Shown: positions 1 through 10,599, counted from the stretch's first letter. The stretch is DNA of 55,096 nt from Verrucomicrobiaceae bacterium (GCA_027486335.1 JAIXPK010000571.1:1-55096), one strand, 5' to 3'. Made by a program: numbers and translations. Notes: generated by a model not told the origin, from the letters alone.

Positions 1-344
1 CTGCGGGTACAAGGTATTTGATCATGGTTTTCGTTGTTTTCATGTCTGAAAGGAATTTGCTTTTCGCGGGTGGCGTCGCCGGCGGGACGGGGAACGGGGA
101 GAGAGGGGGTCTGGGGGGAAAGAGGGGCGGAAGAAGGTCGAAATTTGCGGGAAGAATGATGAACCGCACGGAGACAGAGGTTCCCGACGGCTGAATTCGG
201 CCGCTGGCATAGCGTATCCGCCTAGTTCATGGTGAATTTTGGTGACGCTTGAGCCTACCATCCCCGACCACCTTGCCAAGGTATTTATGGCAGCGGGTTT
301 TGGGTTCATTTCGCCGGGTTGCTTCTAGCCTGTTGCCTCGGTCA
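1..344. other. No gene recognised at left edge
   Basis: No convincing coding region, RNA gene or repeat is visible. Open frames exist on both strands, but their translations are proline/serine/arginine-rich and look like the by-product of high GC. A purine-rich stretch (about 91-140) has no evident function. The decayed minus-strand gene that starts further right ends at 345. Confidence 0.5.
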
Positions 345-803
345 TCAGGTGTATTCCAGGACGACAGTGCGCCCGTCTCCGCGATCGATCTCCGGGGCTT
401 TCCAGCCTGTGCCGGTGGTGTGGTCCCAGATTTCGGGCGAGTCGGTTGGGGATTCGTCGTTGTCGGCTGGAATCCAGGCTCGGATGGCCTGCCAGGGAGG
501 TTCGATGGGCTCGAAGGTCTCGATATCGAAAGGCAGCTCCGGCGGTGGTGGGACACTGACCCGTCTTGCGAGCTGAGCACAGTAACTTCTGTTCCCTGCA
601 CTTCGATCGTGGATCTGAGTGGCTTTGCATGTGCTCGCGGGAGTATCAGGGACAGGATCTCTTGAATCTCAATGTCCGTCGCCCACCAGCCCATAAATCC
701 CCGCGGTTTCCGGTACATAACGCGAGCCGCTGCCAACTGCGATGGCTTCCAGTTCACGCATTGCGCTGGAGCTGAGGTGTTGCCATTCCGCTTCGCATCC
801 CAT
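345..803 (-). pseudogene. Decayed gene of unknown function
   Basis: Reading leftward from an ATG at 803, protein-like sequence occurs in three consecutive pieces that are not in one frame. The first piece contains AMRELEAIAVGSGSRYVPET and stops near 672. The second continues in another frame with TDIEIQEILSLILPRAHAK and later TEVTVLSSQDGS. The third returns to the first frame with VPPPPELPFDIETFEP and a tryptophan- and acid-rich tail ending in VVLEYT at the stop at 345-347. Joined, they give roughly 150 residues with normal protein composition, unlike the shadow frames around them. Two indels, near 680 and 565, explain the breaks. I do not recognise the family. True decay and sequencing error are both possible, but other broken genes nearby favour decay. 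Confidence 0.45.
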
Positions 804-894
804 CCAGACGACGTTCGTCTACGGACGCAGTTCACCGAGGAAACGAGCGTGTCTCAGTTCAGCTTCACTCGCCAGGCGGCCCCCTTTGCAACCT

Positions 895-1194
895 TCATTC
901 CGTCGGGTAGTCACCGTCCCCGACCTCAGTCGCCTCCCGCTGTTCCCGCCCCGCTTCTTCACTCCCCGCACGCACCAACCTCTCCGCATCCGTCTCCTCA
1001 CTCTGCGCCGGCCGCTTAGGCACCTGGTGGCCGGCAGCATCCACCGATTCATCCCACACCGTCATCTCCGCCGTATCCAGACTAACCTCCGGCACCGGAT
1101 TCCCACCGCCATTCGTCGCCGCATCTTCCATCACCTGATCATTCAGCGCCCCGGAATCAGGCAACCCATCCGTCGAATCCATCAGCATCTTCAT
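895..1194 (-). CDS. Small acidic hypothetical protein
   Basis: A 99-residue open frame starting MKMLMDSTDG, rich in Asp, Glu and Gly (for example NPVPEVSLDTAEMTVWDES) and ending GDGDYPTE. Its third codon positions are mostly G or C and its composition is that of a soluble acidic protein, which is why I keep it over overlapping frames. No signal peptide, membrane segment or known motif is visible. Its start overlaps the end of the neighbouring fragment (1157-1447) by 38 bases in another frame, so it may be a separate small gene or a displaced piece of one longer broken gene. The function is unknown. Confidence 0.35.
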   Translation of the reverse strand: MKMLMDSTDGLPDSGALNDQVMEDAATNGGGNPVPEVSLDTAEMTVWDESVDAAGHQVPKRPAQSEETDAERLVRAGSEEAGREQREATEVGDGDYPTE

Positions 1195-1447
1195 AGACCC
1201 ACACACGGCCCCGCTCTCCCTGCCCGCCTATAGGGTCTACATCCCAATCTGACGCACCGCCCATCGTCAGTCTGTGGCTTGCCTCACCGCTGTGTACTTC
1301 GAACTGAGCGGATGTGATCGAGCGCATCAGTTCGGGCGAGATGCCGCCGGGGTGCGGCGCGGGGTGGACGCCTTCCGCGATGCTGCTCTTGACTATGTCC
1401 AGGAGGGCTCGACCAAAACTGGCATCGATCTGGTCGTCGCATCGATA
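1157..1447 (-). pseudogene. Gene fragment of unknown function, no start codon
   Basis: An open frame of 96 residues without an upstream start: a stop lies just before it (1448-1450) and no ATG precedes the protein-like part. The translation reads convincingly as protein, with DASFGRALLDIVKSSIAEG near the beginning, SPELMRSITSAQFEVHSG in the middle and GRVWVYEDADGFDGWVA at the end. The preceding bases in another frame (AVWRRADIDATTRSMP) may be the missing upstream part displaced by a frameshift near 1430. I recognise no family. Together with 345-803 and 895-1194 it marks a stretch of eroding minus-strand genes. Confidence 0.4.
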
Positions 1448-1524
1448 TCAGCCCGACGCCATACCGCATATCTGTCGAACAGACTAGCTTTTGCCCGAGC
1501 AAACGAACCCGAACACCCCCGGAC

Positions 1525-2073
1525 ATGAACCCAAGCAACAATTACATCGCCGTTCTTACCCTCGTCTTCACGCTTCTCGCCAGCGCCTTCATGGCGCGTG
1601 CCGAGAACCCAGCCGACTTCACTGTCGAGTCCGCACTGGATGGCCCGGGGTTCCAGCTATCCAAGCAGCGCGGTAAAGTTGTCGTCCTGCACTTCCTGCT
1701 GAAGACGGAGTGCCCTTTCTGCATCAAGCACACGCACGACTACGCTGCACTCGCGGCAACCACCCCGGAGGTCGTCCACCTCTTCCTCAAGCCGGACAGC
1801 GTCGCTGAAATCAAGGCCTGGGCCGGGAAGCTCAGCAAAGAAGACCTGAAAGAGCTGCCCCGGATTTATCGCGACCCGGAAGCCAAGCTGGCGACGGAGT
1901 TTGGTATTCCCGACGGATACAAGTTTCATGGGCAGACCGTGCATTTCCCCGCGATGGTCGTGCTGGATGGTCAAGGGAAGGAACTGTTCCGCTACATTGG
2001 CAAAAACAACACCGACCGGATGAAGCCCAAGGACTTTACGGTGAAATTGGCCGAGGCGACAGCGAAACAATAA
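1525..2073 (+). CDS. Exported redoxin / thioredoxin-fold protein
   Basis: A protein of 182 residues. Residues 1-26 form a signal peptide (basic start, hydrophobic LTLVFTLLASAFMA, then ARA), so it should act in the periplasm. The mature part has a thioredoxin/AhpC-TSA fold signature: GKVVVLHFLLKTECPFC, with the CxxC pair at Cys63 and Cys66 after the first core strand, and a later FPAMVVLDGQGKELFRYIG segment containing the cis-proline region. The family carries out thiol-disulfide exchange or peroxide reduction; the substrate is not evident. It lies 52 bp upstream of the propeller/PA14 gene and in line with the cytochrome and DUF1501 genes, so cotranscription is plausible. No Shine-Dalgarno sequence is visible; the start was chosen for the signal peptide. 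Confidence 0.8.
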   Translation: MNPSNNYIAVLTLVFTLLASAFMARAENPADFTVESALDGPGFQLSKQRGKVVVLHFLLKTECPFCIKHTHDYAALAATTPEVVHLFLKPDSVAEIKAWAGKLSKEDLKELPRIYRDPEAKLATEFGIPDGYKFHGQTVHFPAMVVLDGQGKELFRYIGKNNTDRMKPKDFTVKLAEATAKQ

Positions 2074-2125
2074 CCACCGGGGAACGAGCGCCTCGCCATT
2101 CTCGCCCTGACGAAACGATTCAAAG

Positions 2126-5100
2126 ATGAAACCCACGACCCTTCTTATCAGCGCTTTCGCAGCGCTGGGTCTCGTCACTTCATCGCTTGCCGATGTGCCC
2201 ATTTCCTATTCCGTGCCGCGCGACGGCCGCACCTCGCTCGCGATTTATGACCACGAGGGCCGCATGGTGCGAACGATTCTCACCGGCAAACCCCTAGCGA
2301 AAGGTGACCACAGGGAGACATGGGACGGACTCAACCGTTACGGCAACGCGCTACCGTCGGGTGATTACACCTGGAAAGTTCTCTCCACCGATGGTCTGCG
2401 CGCAGAGTTCATCACCCAAGTCGGCCAAAACGCGGATCCGGTTTGGGAGCGGGCGACGGGAAATCACCAGGCCCCGAGCGCCGTGGCCGTGGACGCCACG
2501 GGTTTGTATCGTTTGGGGGCGGTGAATGAGGGTGCCCATTGGGGCGTAAAGACGGACCTCGAAGGACGGCATCTGTGGACGAGTGACCGTTGGGCCAAGG
2601 ATCCGTGGGTGCAGGAAACCGCCGCCGTGACGCTGGTGGGCCAACGGTTATTCGAACTGATGCCAAATGGCGACGTGTACGGCTACGATGCAACGACCGG
2701 CCGCGTCTTCACCGGCGGCGACCGGGATCCGAAGCCATGGATGCTCCGCTGGGAGGGTTTCCAGCCGCCGCCGGATGTGAAAGACGAGCAGCGACTCCGA
2801 CTCAATGCGGAACAGAGTCCGCGCGACCTCGCCGGCGATGCGGCGAACGAGTTGCTGGTCGCCGCTTATCCGCAACATGACGCGCTGGCATGGTTTAGCG
2901 CCAAAAGCGGTAACCTTGTCGACAAGGTAAAGGGAATCGCGAAGCTGACGGGTGTTGCCGTGGCGAAAGACGGGACGGTGTTCGCCATCTCGCAGGGCGC
3001 GGTCGTCGCATTGACGCGGGAAAGCAAAACACCCCGCGAAGTCATCGCCGCGGCCAAGTTGCAAGCCCCGTGGCGACTGTGCGTGAGTGCGACGTCGGGC
3101 GAAATCTTTGTCGCCGAGAACAGCGATCTCGCCAGCTGGGGCGAGAGCGACTCGCGGCATCATCAGGTGAAGCGATTCTCGGCCGTCGGTGCGCTGTTGA
3201 TGACCTATGGTCAGCCGAAAGGCCGCAGCGACGGCGCGTACGTGCCGACGGATTTTCGCGGACTGACGGACATCGAAGCGGATCACGAAGGCGGCTTCGT
3301 CGTGACGGAAGGAAGGGCCCAGCCGCCGCGCCGGTCGGCCCGCTTCGACGCCGCGGGCAAGCTGCTCCGCGAATGGTTTGGCGCGCAGCATTACGGCGTC
3401 ATCGTCTGCCCGGAACCTAACGACCCGCGTTATGTCTGGTTCCGCGCCAATGCGGACCGGCCGGGTCTGGTGCGCTGCGCGGTGGACTACGCGGCGAAAT
3501 CATGGCGAGTCGTGGAGGTGTATCAGGACGTGTTCGGGGCGAACCCATTCGCGGAAGCGCCGATGGTGCCGTATCTCTTCGCGCACGGCGGGCGCATCTA
3601 CATCCACGGCGGCGGCGTGCAGCCGAGCGGGCTTTCCTTGAGCATCTATGATCCCGTCGCCAGGCGCATCCGGCCCTGCAACGCCAGCGGCAAGCACGAT
3701 AAGCGCACGTATCTTTGGAACGACCTGAACGACGACGGACTCGCCAGCGACGACGAAATCCAATGGCTGAACCGCAACAAGCTGGGCGGCTCCGTGATGC
3801 CCGCCGACCTGACGCTGCTGACCACCTCGACGGCGAGCGACTACAGCCCCGGCCCGGTGCTGAGGCCCTCGCGTTTCACCGCCGGAGGCACGCCGGTCTA
3901 TCTGTTTGCCGAGGGGACAGAGTATGAACCGTGGGCGGAAAACGGATGGAAGAAATATCCGGGCGATTTCCGTCAGGCGGCGGACGGTAGCTGGTTCGCC
4001 TGCTTTGCTGAAGGGGCGAGCAACCCGCACGAGGGCGCGGAGTCGCACGGCGCATGGTATTACAATTCATGTTCCGCCATCGACCGGTTGGTGAAGTGGG
4101 ACAAAGACTGGAAGCCGCTCTGGAGCGTCGGCCGGCACAGTCCCGACAACGACCACGAAACCGGTTCCACCGCGATGGCGCGCGGCCTGGTTGGACTCAC
4201 GCACGGCTGCATCGTGTGGGGCGATGCCTCCGATGAAGAAACCTGCCGCCCGACTGTGTGGACCGAGGACGGCCTTTACGTCGACGAACTCCTGCGCGTG
4301 CCGGTGGACAATGTGCCGAAGGAGAAGCACGGCGAGGACAATACTAACGAATATCCGCAAGGCCACCTCTTCACCGACCCAGCGACGGGCGAGACGTTCT
4401 TCTATGCGCTGAACTCCGGCGGCGGCGCGCCCATCTATCGCATCACAGGCTGGAATGGCTGGCATCGCGCAAATGGCAAGATCACGCTGGCTTCGGCAGC
4501 GACGGAGGTGGCGAAACGCGACGGCATCGGTTTGAAGGCCGAATACTTCAACAATGCGGACTGCTCCGGCGAACCGGCGCTCACCCGCACCGACAAGCTC
4601 ATCTATTTCAACTGGGGCAAAAGCTCGCCGGACACAACGATCACCTCCGACATGTTCAGTGTCCGCTGGACCGGCACCTACGAAGCCACGACGAGCGAAG
4701 ACACGCGCTTCGAGCTTCGCGGCAACTTCCCCTGGAGGGACAAAGGCGCACCGCTCTGGTCGCGCCTCTGGCTTGGCGGAGAACTCATCTTCAACTCCAA
4801 GCCCCGCCAGGACAAAGGCAACTCGACCTACGACGCACTGGAGCGCAGCAGCCTCGGCACCGTCAGCGTGAAGCTCCGCGCTGGCGAGCGCCTCGACCTG
4901 CGCATGGAGTGCGGATTCAAGAAGGGCGAAGCAGCCATCGCCCTCAATCACGACACGCCTAGCCTCGACCGCCGCGCCGTGCTGCCCGCCTTCCTGCACC
5001 CCGAACCGGGACCGAAACGAAAGCTCGAATTCCCAGTGCAGAAGCGGCCAGAGCTCATCGCGGAGCTGAGCTTTGAGGAAAAGGACGGCGCGCTTTCATG

Positions 5101-5639
5101 GAGCAACGCCGGGGGCGATGTCTTTGGCCGTCTGACTGGCAACACCCGCCGCGTTCCCGGCAGGACCGGCGGCGCCATTGAGTTCGAAGCCAAGGGCGCG
5201 TTCAAACCCGCGCTGTTCCCCATCGATGAAGAACTCCGCCTGCCCGACACCGACTACACCGTGGCGTTCTGGTTCAAGACGACCGCGCAAAGTCTCCGCC
5301 TCTGCGAAGCGCTACTCCAGCTACAACAACCGCTGGAGCGACCACACCGTTTCACTTGATCAGGGAAAGATTCGTTTTCAGCTCCAAGGGGACGAAGCCC
5401 TCGAAACACTGGCCACCTTCAACGACGGCGAATGGCATCAAGTCATCACCACGGTCGGCCCCGGCGGTCAGCGCCTGCACGTGGACGGCAAACTCATCGC
5501 TACCGGTAAACTCACCAAACGCACCTCCACCAGCAACCGACTTGGCCTCGACCTTGGCCCCGGCAGCGGCGAGGGCATCGTCGCGATGGATGAACTGCGA
5601 GTCCTTGGCCGGGCGCTTCCCGTTGAAGAATCACGGTGA
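2126..5639 (+). pseudogene. Secreted FlgD-like/propeller/PA14/LamG protein with frameshift
   Basis: The first frame gives 1077 residues ending at 5359, and the protein then continues in the +1 frame to 5639, for a restored length of about 1170. In order: a signal peptide; a FlgD-type Ig-like domain (about 24-92, LAIYDHEGRMVRTILTG); a long NHL/propeller-like region (about 100-790) with repeated Trp/Gly/Asp-rich strands; a PA14-type domain from about 800 (GLKAEYFNN, FSVRWTGTYEA); and a LamG/concanavalin-like domain from about 975. The LamG domain is broken between 5280 and 5315: the first frame has DTDYTVAFWFKTTAQ, while YSSYNNRWSDHTVSLDQGK and the rest (to LPVEESR) are in the next frame. The product is probably a large surface or periplasmic carbohydrate-binding protein. 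One indel could be real or a sequencing error. As given, the product would lack most of its LamG domain. Confidence 0.7.
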
Positions 5640-5676
5640 TGAGCATAGAAATCCGGCACGACCCAATGAGCGCTCC

Positions 5677-8061
5677 ATGCTACTGAAGCCAATACTCGTG
5701 GCCGGCTTTACCGCTGTCCTGAGCGGAGGCTTTCCGGCGTTTGCGGCTGGGCTGGATGTGGCGGTGCGCCCGTCCGTCAGTTTCTACGACGACATCAAGC
5801 CGGTGCTGGCGGTGCATTGTTACAAGTGTCACGACGGAGAAAACCCGAAAGGAGGGTTGCGGCTCGACACATTGACCAACTCGCTCGCGGGCGGAAAGTC
5901 CGGGGATGCCGCCATCGTACCGGGCGCTAGTGCGCGCAGTGAATTGGTGCGGCGCATTTCGTTGGGCGAGGGCGATGAAATGATGCCGCCGAAGGGCGCT
6001 CGGCTCACGGAGGCTGAGATGGCGCGCATCCGGCAGTGGATCGACGAGGGAGCGAAGTGGCCGGAGCGCGATGATTACTGGGCCTTTCAACCAGCGAAGG
6101 AACCACCGTTGCCCGAGGGCATGGCGGTGAATCCTATCGACCGCTTCATCGACCGCGGATTGGAGGCAGCGACCATCAACCCACTACCGCAGGCCGATGC
6201 GCGCACGCTGCTGCGCCGGGCGTTCTTCGATCTCGTCGGCGTTCCGCCAACACCGGAAGAGGCGCAGCGCTTCCTTCGCGACAAATCTTCCGACGCCTAC
6301 GAAAAGCTCATCGATCGGCTGCTGGCGGACCCTCGCTACGGCGAACGCTGGGCGCGGCACTGGCTCGATATAGCGCGCTACGGTGAGAGCGACGGCTACG
6401 AGGACGACAAGGTGCGTCCACACGCCTGGCGTTACCGCGATTACGTCATCCGCTCGCTCAATGCCGACAAGCCCTACGACCGTTTCGTGCAGGAGCAGAT
6501 CGCCGGCGATGAACTCTGGCCGGACAATCCCGAGGCATGGGTTGCCACCGGCTTCGCGCGGCTCGGCTCGTGGGATGGCATGTCGAAGGAACCCGCGCAG
6601 CAGCGGCAGGATTTCCTGAACGACGCGACGGATGCGGTGGGCGCGGCTTTCCTCGGCGTCACGCTAGGCTGTGCGCGTTGCCATGATCACAAGTATGATG
6701 TCATCACGCAGCGCGATTACTACCAGGTCCAGGCATTCTTCGCCGGCGTGCAGCGCGAAACCCGCGAGGCGCAGGGCCCATTGCACGAACCGCGGTTCGT
6801 GACCGCTGCGTTCAAGGCCGACAGTGCCGGGCTCGCGCGGCTGATAAGCGAACGTGACGAGCTGCTTCGCGTCGCACGCAAGGACTTGGAGAAGAAACGC
6901 GCTGACCAGCTGGAGAAGAAGAATGTCGAGGAAGATGCGGTGAAGGCGCGGGTGGAGAAGGCGCATCCCGGGCAGTTGGGTAAACTCAACGACGCCATCA
7001 CGGCGATTGAACTGCGCATGCGTTTTCACGAGCCGAAGATCGAGGCGATCTTCCACGGCGATGGCCCGAAGAAGATTCCTCTGCTCAAAGGCGGCGAACT
7101 GGCGCGCCCCGGCGAAGAAGTCGCTCCGGGATTCATCGCCGCGATGTTGTCGCCCGGTGAATCGGCATCGCCGGAAGGCAAACGTGCGACGCTCGCCCGC
7201 TGGGTTGCCTCGCCGGAAAACTCGCTCACGGCGCGCGTGCAGGTGAATCGCCTGTGGCAGCATCATTTCGGCGCGGGCCTCGTCGCCACGCCGTCGGACT
7301 TTGGCCGCAATGGCAAGCGCCCGGCGCATCCCGAACTGCTCGACTGGCTTGCGCGCGAGTTCGTGCGCAATGGCTGGAGCCTTAAGAAAATGCACCGCCT
7401 GATGATGACGAGTGCTGCCTACCGCCGCGCTGCGTCGCCTGCTCCCGCTGCTTTCGCCAAGGACCCGGAGAACAAACTGCTCTGGCGCATGAACCGCCGC
7501 CGCCTTGAAGGCGAGGCCATCCGCGACACCATCCTAGCCGTGAGTGGCACGCTGAATCCCGCGATGGGCGGTCCTGGAGTTTATGCGCAACTGCCCAAGG
7601 GCGTGAACGTCGAGTTCCCCAACAACGACAAGGAACTGAGCTGGGGCACTGCCACCGCTGACGACAACTACCGTCGCAGCATCTACCTCTTCCAGCGTCG
7701 CAGTCTGACTTTCCCGCTCATGGACGTCTTCGACGGTGCGCCGATGAACCAATCCTGCGCCGCGCGCCCGCAGACGACGGTCGCGCCGCAAGCCCTCGCG
7801 CTCTTCAACGGCGAGTTCACCCGTGAAGCCGCCGGCCATTTTGCCACCCGCCTGCGCCGCGAAGCCGGCAACGATGTGCCTAAGCAAATCGAACGCGCCT
7901 TCCAACTGGCCTTCACCCGGCCGCCCAGCAACGTCGAGCGAGTGACGGCGCTGAAGTTTCTTCAGGTACAAACCGCAACCCGCCATGCGGACCCCACCGC
8001 CGCGCTCGTCGACTTCTGCCACGTCCTGCTCAACGCCAGCGAACTCATTTACCTGGACTGA
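5677..8061 (+). CDS. PSCyt1-DUF1549-DUF1553 cytochrome c-like protein
   Basis: A planctomycete/verrucomicrobial cytochrome-type protein of 794 residues, counted from the ATG that begins a signal peptide (MLLKPILVAG...AFAA). The PSCyt1 domain carries the haem-binding motif CYKCH (Cys48, Cys51, His52). A DUF1549 region follows, with a second CxxCH in GCARCHDHKYD near residue 331. Then comes a charged coiled-coil stretch (about 385-450, rich in Glu, Lys and Arg), and the DUF1553 domain fills the C-terminal part (for example LTARVQVNRLWQHHFGAGL). The stop is 3 bp before the DUF1501 start, the standard pairing in this phylum. The family is exported, and its electron donors and acceptors are unknown; a link to polymer breakdown is only inferred from where such pairs occur. 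The frame stays open upstream, but nothing there looks coding. Confidence 0.9.
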   Translation: MLLKPILVAGFTAVLSGGFPAFAAGLDVAVRPSVSFYDDIKPVLAVHCYKCHDGENPKGGLRLDTLTNSLAGGKSGDAAIVPGASARSELVRRISLGEGDEMMPPKGARLTEAEMARIRQWIDEGAKWPERDDYWAFQPAKEPPLPEGMAVNPIDRFIDRGLEAATINPLPQADARTLLRRAFFDLVGVPPTPEEAQRFLRDKSSDAYEKLIDRLLADPRYGERWARHWLDIARYGESDGYEDDKVRPHAWRYRDYVIRSLNADKPYDRFVQEQIAGDELWPDNPEAWVATGFARLGSWDGMSKEPAQQRQDFLNDATDAVGAAFLGVTLGCARCHDHKYDVITQRDYYQVQAFFAGVQRETREAQGPLHEPRFVTAAFKADSAGLARLISERDELLRVARKDLEKKRADQLEKKNVEEDAVKARVEKAHPGQLGKLNDAITAIELRMRFHEPKIEAIFHGDGPKKIPLLKGGELARPGEEVAPGFIAAMLSPGESASPEGKRATLARWVASPENSLTARVQVNRLWQHHFGAGLVATPSDFGRNGKRPAHPELLDWLAREFVRNGWSLKKMHRLMMTSAAYRRAASPAPAAFAKDPENKLLWRMNRRRLEGEAIRDTILAVSGTLNPAMGGPGVYAQLPKGVNVEFPNNDKELSWGTATADDNYRRSIYLFQRRSLTFPLMDVFDGAPMNQSCAARPQTTVAPQALALFNGEFTREAAGHFATRLRREAGNDVPKQIERAFQLAFTRPPSNVERVTALKFLQVQTATRHADPTAALVDFCHVLLNASELIYLD

Positions 8062-8064
8062 CCT

Positions 8065-9495
8065 ATGCATTCATCAGATGGAACTCACCCCATCACGCGC
8101 CGCCGATTCATCGGAACGAGTCTTGCCGCCTCGGCGTTCATGCCAGGCTTCAAGGTCTCGGGCGCGGACCCGCATTCGTTGCTCGCACCGAAGGTTCCTA
8201 TGCTGCCGCCGAAAGCGAAGTCGATCATTCTCATCGTCACGCAGGGCGGGATGAGTCAGATGGACACGTTCGATCCGAAGCCGGAACTGGATAAGCATGA
8301 CGGCAAGACACTAACGCCGGAGATTCTTCCGGGGTTGGGAGAGGTTAAGACGTTCTTCGGGGGCAAGGACGGTTCGCCCTTGATGCGAAGTCCCTACAAG
8401 TTCGCCAAACACGGCCAGTGCGGGATGGATGTGTCGGAACTCTTCCCGCACATCGCCGGGCGCGTGGACGACATGTGTTTCGTGCGGTCGCTCACCTGCG
8501 ACAGCAACAGTCACACGCCCGCGCTCTTCCAGATGAACACGGGCACCATTCAGCAGGGATTTCCTTCGCTCGGGTCGTGGCTGCTCCATGGACTCGGCAG
8601 TGAGAATCCCGACCTGCCGGGCTTTTGCGTGATGGTGCAGAAGAACGCGCTGGTGAACGGCGGGCCAGCAAACTGGGGCGCAGGATTTCTCGGCGCGACC
8701 TATCAAGGGACGTATCTGCGCAGCGGCACGACACCGATCCTGCACCTTGAAGCGCCCGCCGACTTTCCGCCCGCCGCACAGCATGGCAGCATGGAGCTTC
8801 TTCGCACACTGAACCGCGAGCATCTGCGAGGACGCGAGGACGACGCGAATCTCTCGGCACGCATGGCCAGTTACGACCTCGCGTTGCGCATGCAGGCGCG
8901 CATGCCCGAAGCCGTAGACATCTCGAAAGAGACCGAGGAAACGCGGCAGCTCTACGGCCTTGACGATCCCGACACCGAAGACACCGGCCGCAAGTGCCTG
9001 CTCGCGCGACGGCTCGTCGAACGTGGTGTGCGCGTCGTGCAGGTCTATAGCGGCTCGTCGCAGTGCGGCGGCGCGTGGGACGCACACAGCGGCCTCAAGG
9101 ACGGCCACCGCAAATGCGCCAAGTGGATCGACCGCCCCATCTCAGGCTTGCTGCAAGACCTTAAGCGCACCGGGCTCCTCGGCCAGACGCTGGTTGTGGG
9201 CCTGAGCGAGTTCGGACGCATGCCGATCTCACAAGGCGGCACCGGCCGCGACCACAACCCTGGCGCGCAGACCATCTGGCTCGCCGGCGCCGGCATCAAT
9301 CCCGGCACCATCGTCGGCGCGACCGATCCGCTCGGCTACCGCTCCATCGAGTCGCCGTATCACATGCGCGACCTCCACGCAACCCTCCTGCGGCTGATGG
9401 GCCTCGATGACATGCGGCTCACGTTCTACTTCAACGGCCGGAATTACCGGCTCACCGAAAACGGCGGTCAGATGATTCATCAGGCGCTCGCATGA
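8065..9495 (+). CDS. DUF1501 family exported protein
   Basis: A 476-residue DUF1501 protein. The N-terminus ITRRRFIGTSLAASAF resembles a twin-arginine signal, suggesting export of a folded protein. The body matches the family, which is related to the alkaline phosphatase/sulfatase superfamily: IILIVTQGGMSQMDTFDPK near residue 55, DSNSHTPALFQMNTG, GLSEFGRMP and GRDHNPGAQTIWLAGAGI, then the C-terminal DLHATLLRLMGLD. Length is normal for the family and no lesion is seen. It follows the cytochrome gene by 3 bp and is surely cotranscribed with it. Its 3' end overlaps the former end of the convergent DUF1552 pseudogene by 16 bases. The catalytic activity of the family is not established. Confidence 0.9.
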   Translation: MHSSDGTHPITRRRFIGTSLAASAFMPGFKVSGADPHSLLAPKVPMLPPKAKSIILIVTQGGMSQMDTFDPKPELDKHDGKTLTPEILPGLGEVKTFFGGKDGSPLMRSPYKFAKHGQCGMDVSELFPHIAGRVDDMCFVRSLTCDSNSHTPALFQMNTGTIQQGFPSLGSWLLHGLGSENPDLPGFCVMVQKNALVNGGPANWGAGFLGATYQGTYLRSGTTPILHLEAPADFPPAAQHGSMELLRTLNREHLRGREDDANLSARMASYDLALRMQARMPEAVDISKETEETRQLYGLDDPDTEDTGRKCLLARRLVERGVRVVQVYSGSSQCGGAWDAHSGLKDGHRKCAKWIDRPISGLLQDLKRTGLLGQTLVVGLSEFGRMPISQGGTGRDHNPGAQTIWLAGAGINPGTIVGATDPLGYRSIESPYHMRDLHATLLRLMGLDDMRLTFYFNGRNYRLTENGGQMIHQALA

Positions 9496-10578
9496 TCCAG
9501 CCCTCGCATCGTGCCTTTCGACGTGGAGAATCCATCTGCCTCGATGCCCAGCCGTTGGAGCATGGAGACTTAGAGATTCGCTAGCGGGCAATTGTTCTTC
9601 GTGTCGAAAGCAATGTGCTGGCCGTGCTTGAATCCGCCGCCGGCGAGGAGCACAGGGAGGTTGGCGTTGCTGTGCGTGTTGGCGTCGCCTATCACACTGC
9701 CAAAAAGCACCATCGTGCGGTCGAGCAGCGTTTCGTTTTCCTCCTTTGTCCCGGCGAGCGCGGTGAGGAAATCGCCCAGCGCGGCGAACTGCGCCTCTTC
9801 CTTCGCGCGCAGGTCGGTGATGACATCGGGCCGGCCACCATGGTGCGTGATGTAATGAATCACCGTCGTATCAATGAAGAGCGAGATGACGCGCGTGCTG
9901 TCCGTCTCCAGCGCGAGCTTTATCACGTCGAGCATCAGCCTCGTCTTCGCCACGAACTCGCGCGCGTCGTCGATGTCATCCGGTGCCTGCGCAGCGACGA
10001 CGGGCTTGGGCTTGTGTTCCCATTCTTCCGAGCTGTGCAGGCGGCTCTCCAACTCGCGCACGGAGGTGAGGTATTCGTCCATCCGCACCTGGTCGCTTTT
10101 GGAAAGCGAGCGGTTCAGCCGCTTCGTTTGGTCGCCGACGAAATCGAGCATCGAGCGCCCCTGCCGCAGCGCCTCGACGTTCGCCGCGACCTCCTCCGGC
10201 CTGCCCTGGGCGAAGAGCCGCTGAAACAATTTCTTCGGGCTGCGCTCGGACGGGATGGGCGCGCCGCTGCGGGTGTAGCTGAGCGTCGAGCCTTAGTTGC
10301 TCATCGCGAGCACGAGTGACGGGTGGCGCGTGCGGTTGCCGATTTGCTCGGCGGCCAACTGGTCGAGCGACACCCAGTTTCTAAATCCGCCGCGCTCCGG
10401 GTGCGGGGTGCCCGTGATGAAACATTTCTCCGTCGCGTGACCGCCGGTGACGCCCGGATGACTGACGCCGGAGAAAACCGTGAACTGCCCGCGATGCGCC
10501 GCGAGCCTATCGAGATACGGCGTCGCCGCGCAGGAAAGTGCGGCGATTGAGCGCGGGCGAAAGGGTGATGGATGTCAT
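9480..10578 (-). pseudogene. DUF1552 pseudogene with deletion and two nonsense codons
   Basis: Reading leftward from an ATG at 10578 gives [20 protein letters not shown], a typical DUF1552 start with a twin-arginine-like motif. It then jumps, out of frame, to [17 protein letters not shown]. Compared with the intact paralogue at 11234-12502, roughly 60-90 residues are missing there. Further on, LVLAMSN is followed by TAA where the family continues directly (GSTLSYTRSGAPIP), and near the end LANL is followed by TAA and then VSMLQRLGIEADGFSTSKG, the normal C-terminus, ending at 9480-9482. So one frameshifting deletion and two stop codons, each explainable by a single base change, inactivate the gene. 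The longest surviving frame (9570-10229) still encodes the central part of the domain. Several independent lesions make sequencing error an unlikely explanation. Confidence 0.88.
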
Positions 10579-10599
10579 GCGGGTGTTGAATTGAGAAGA

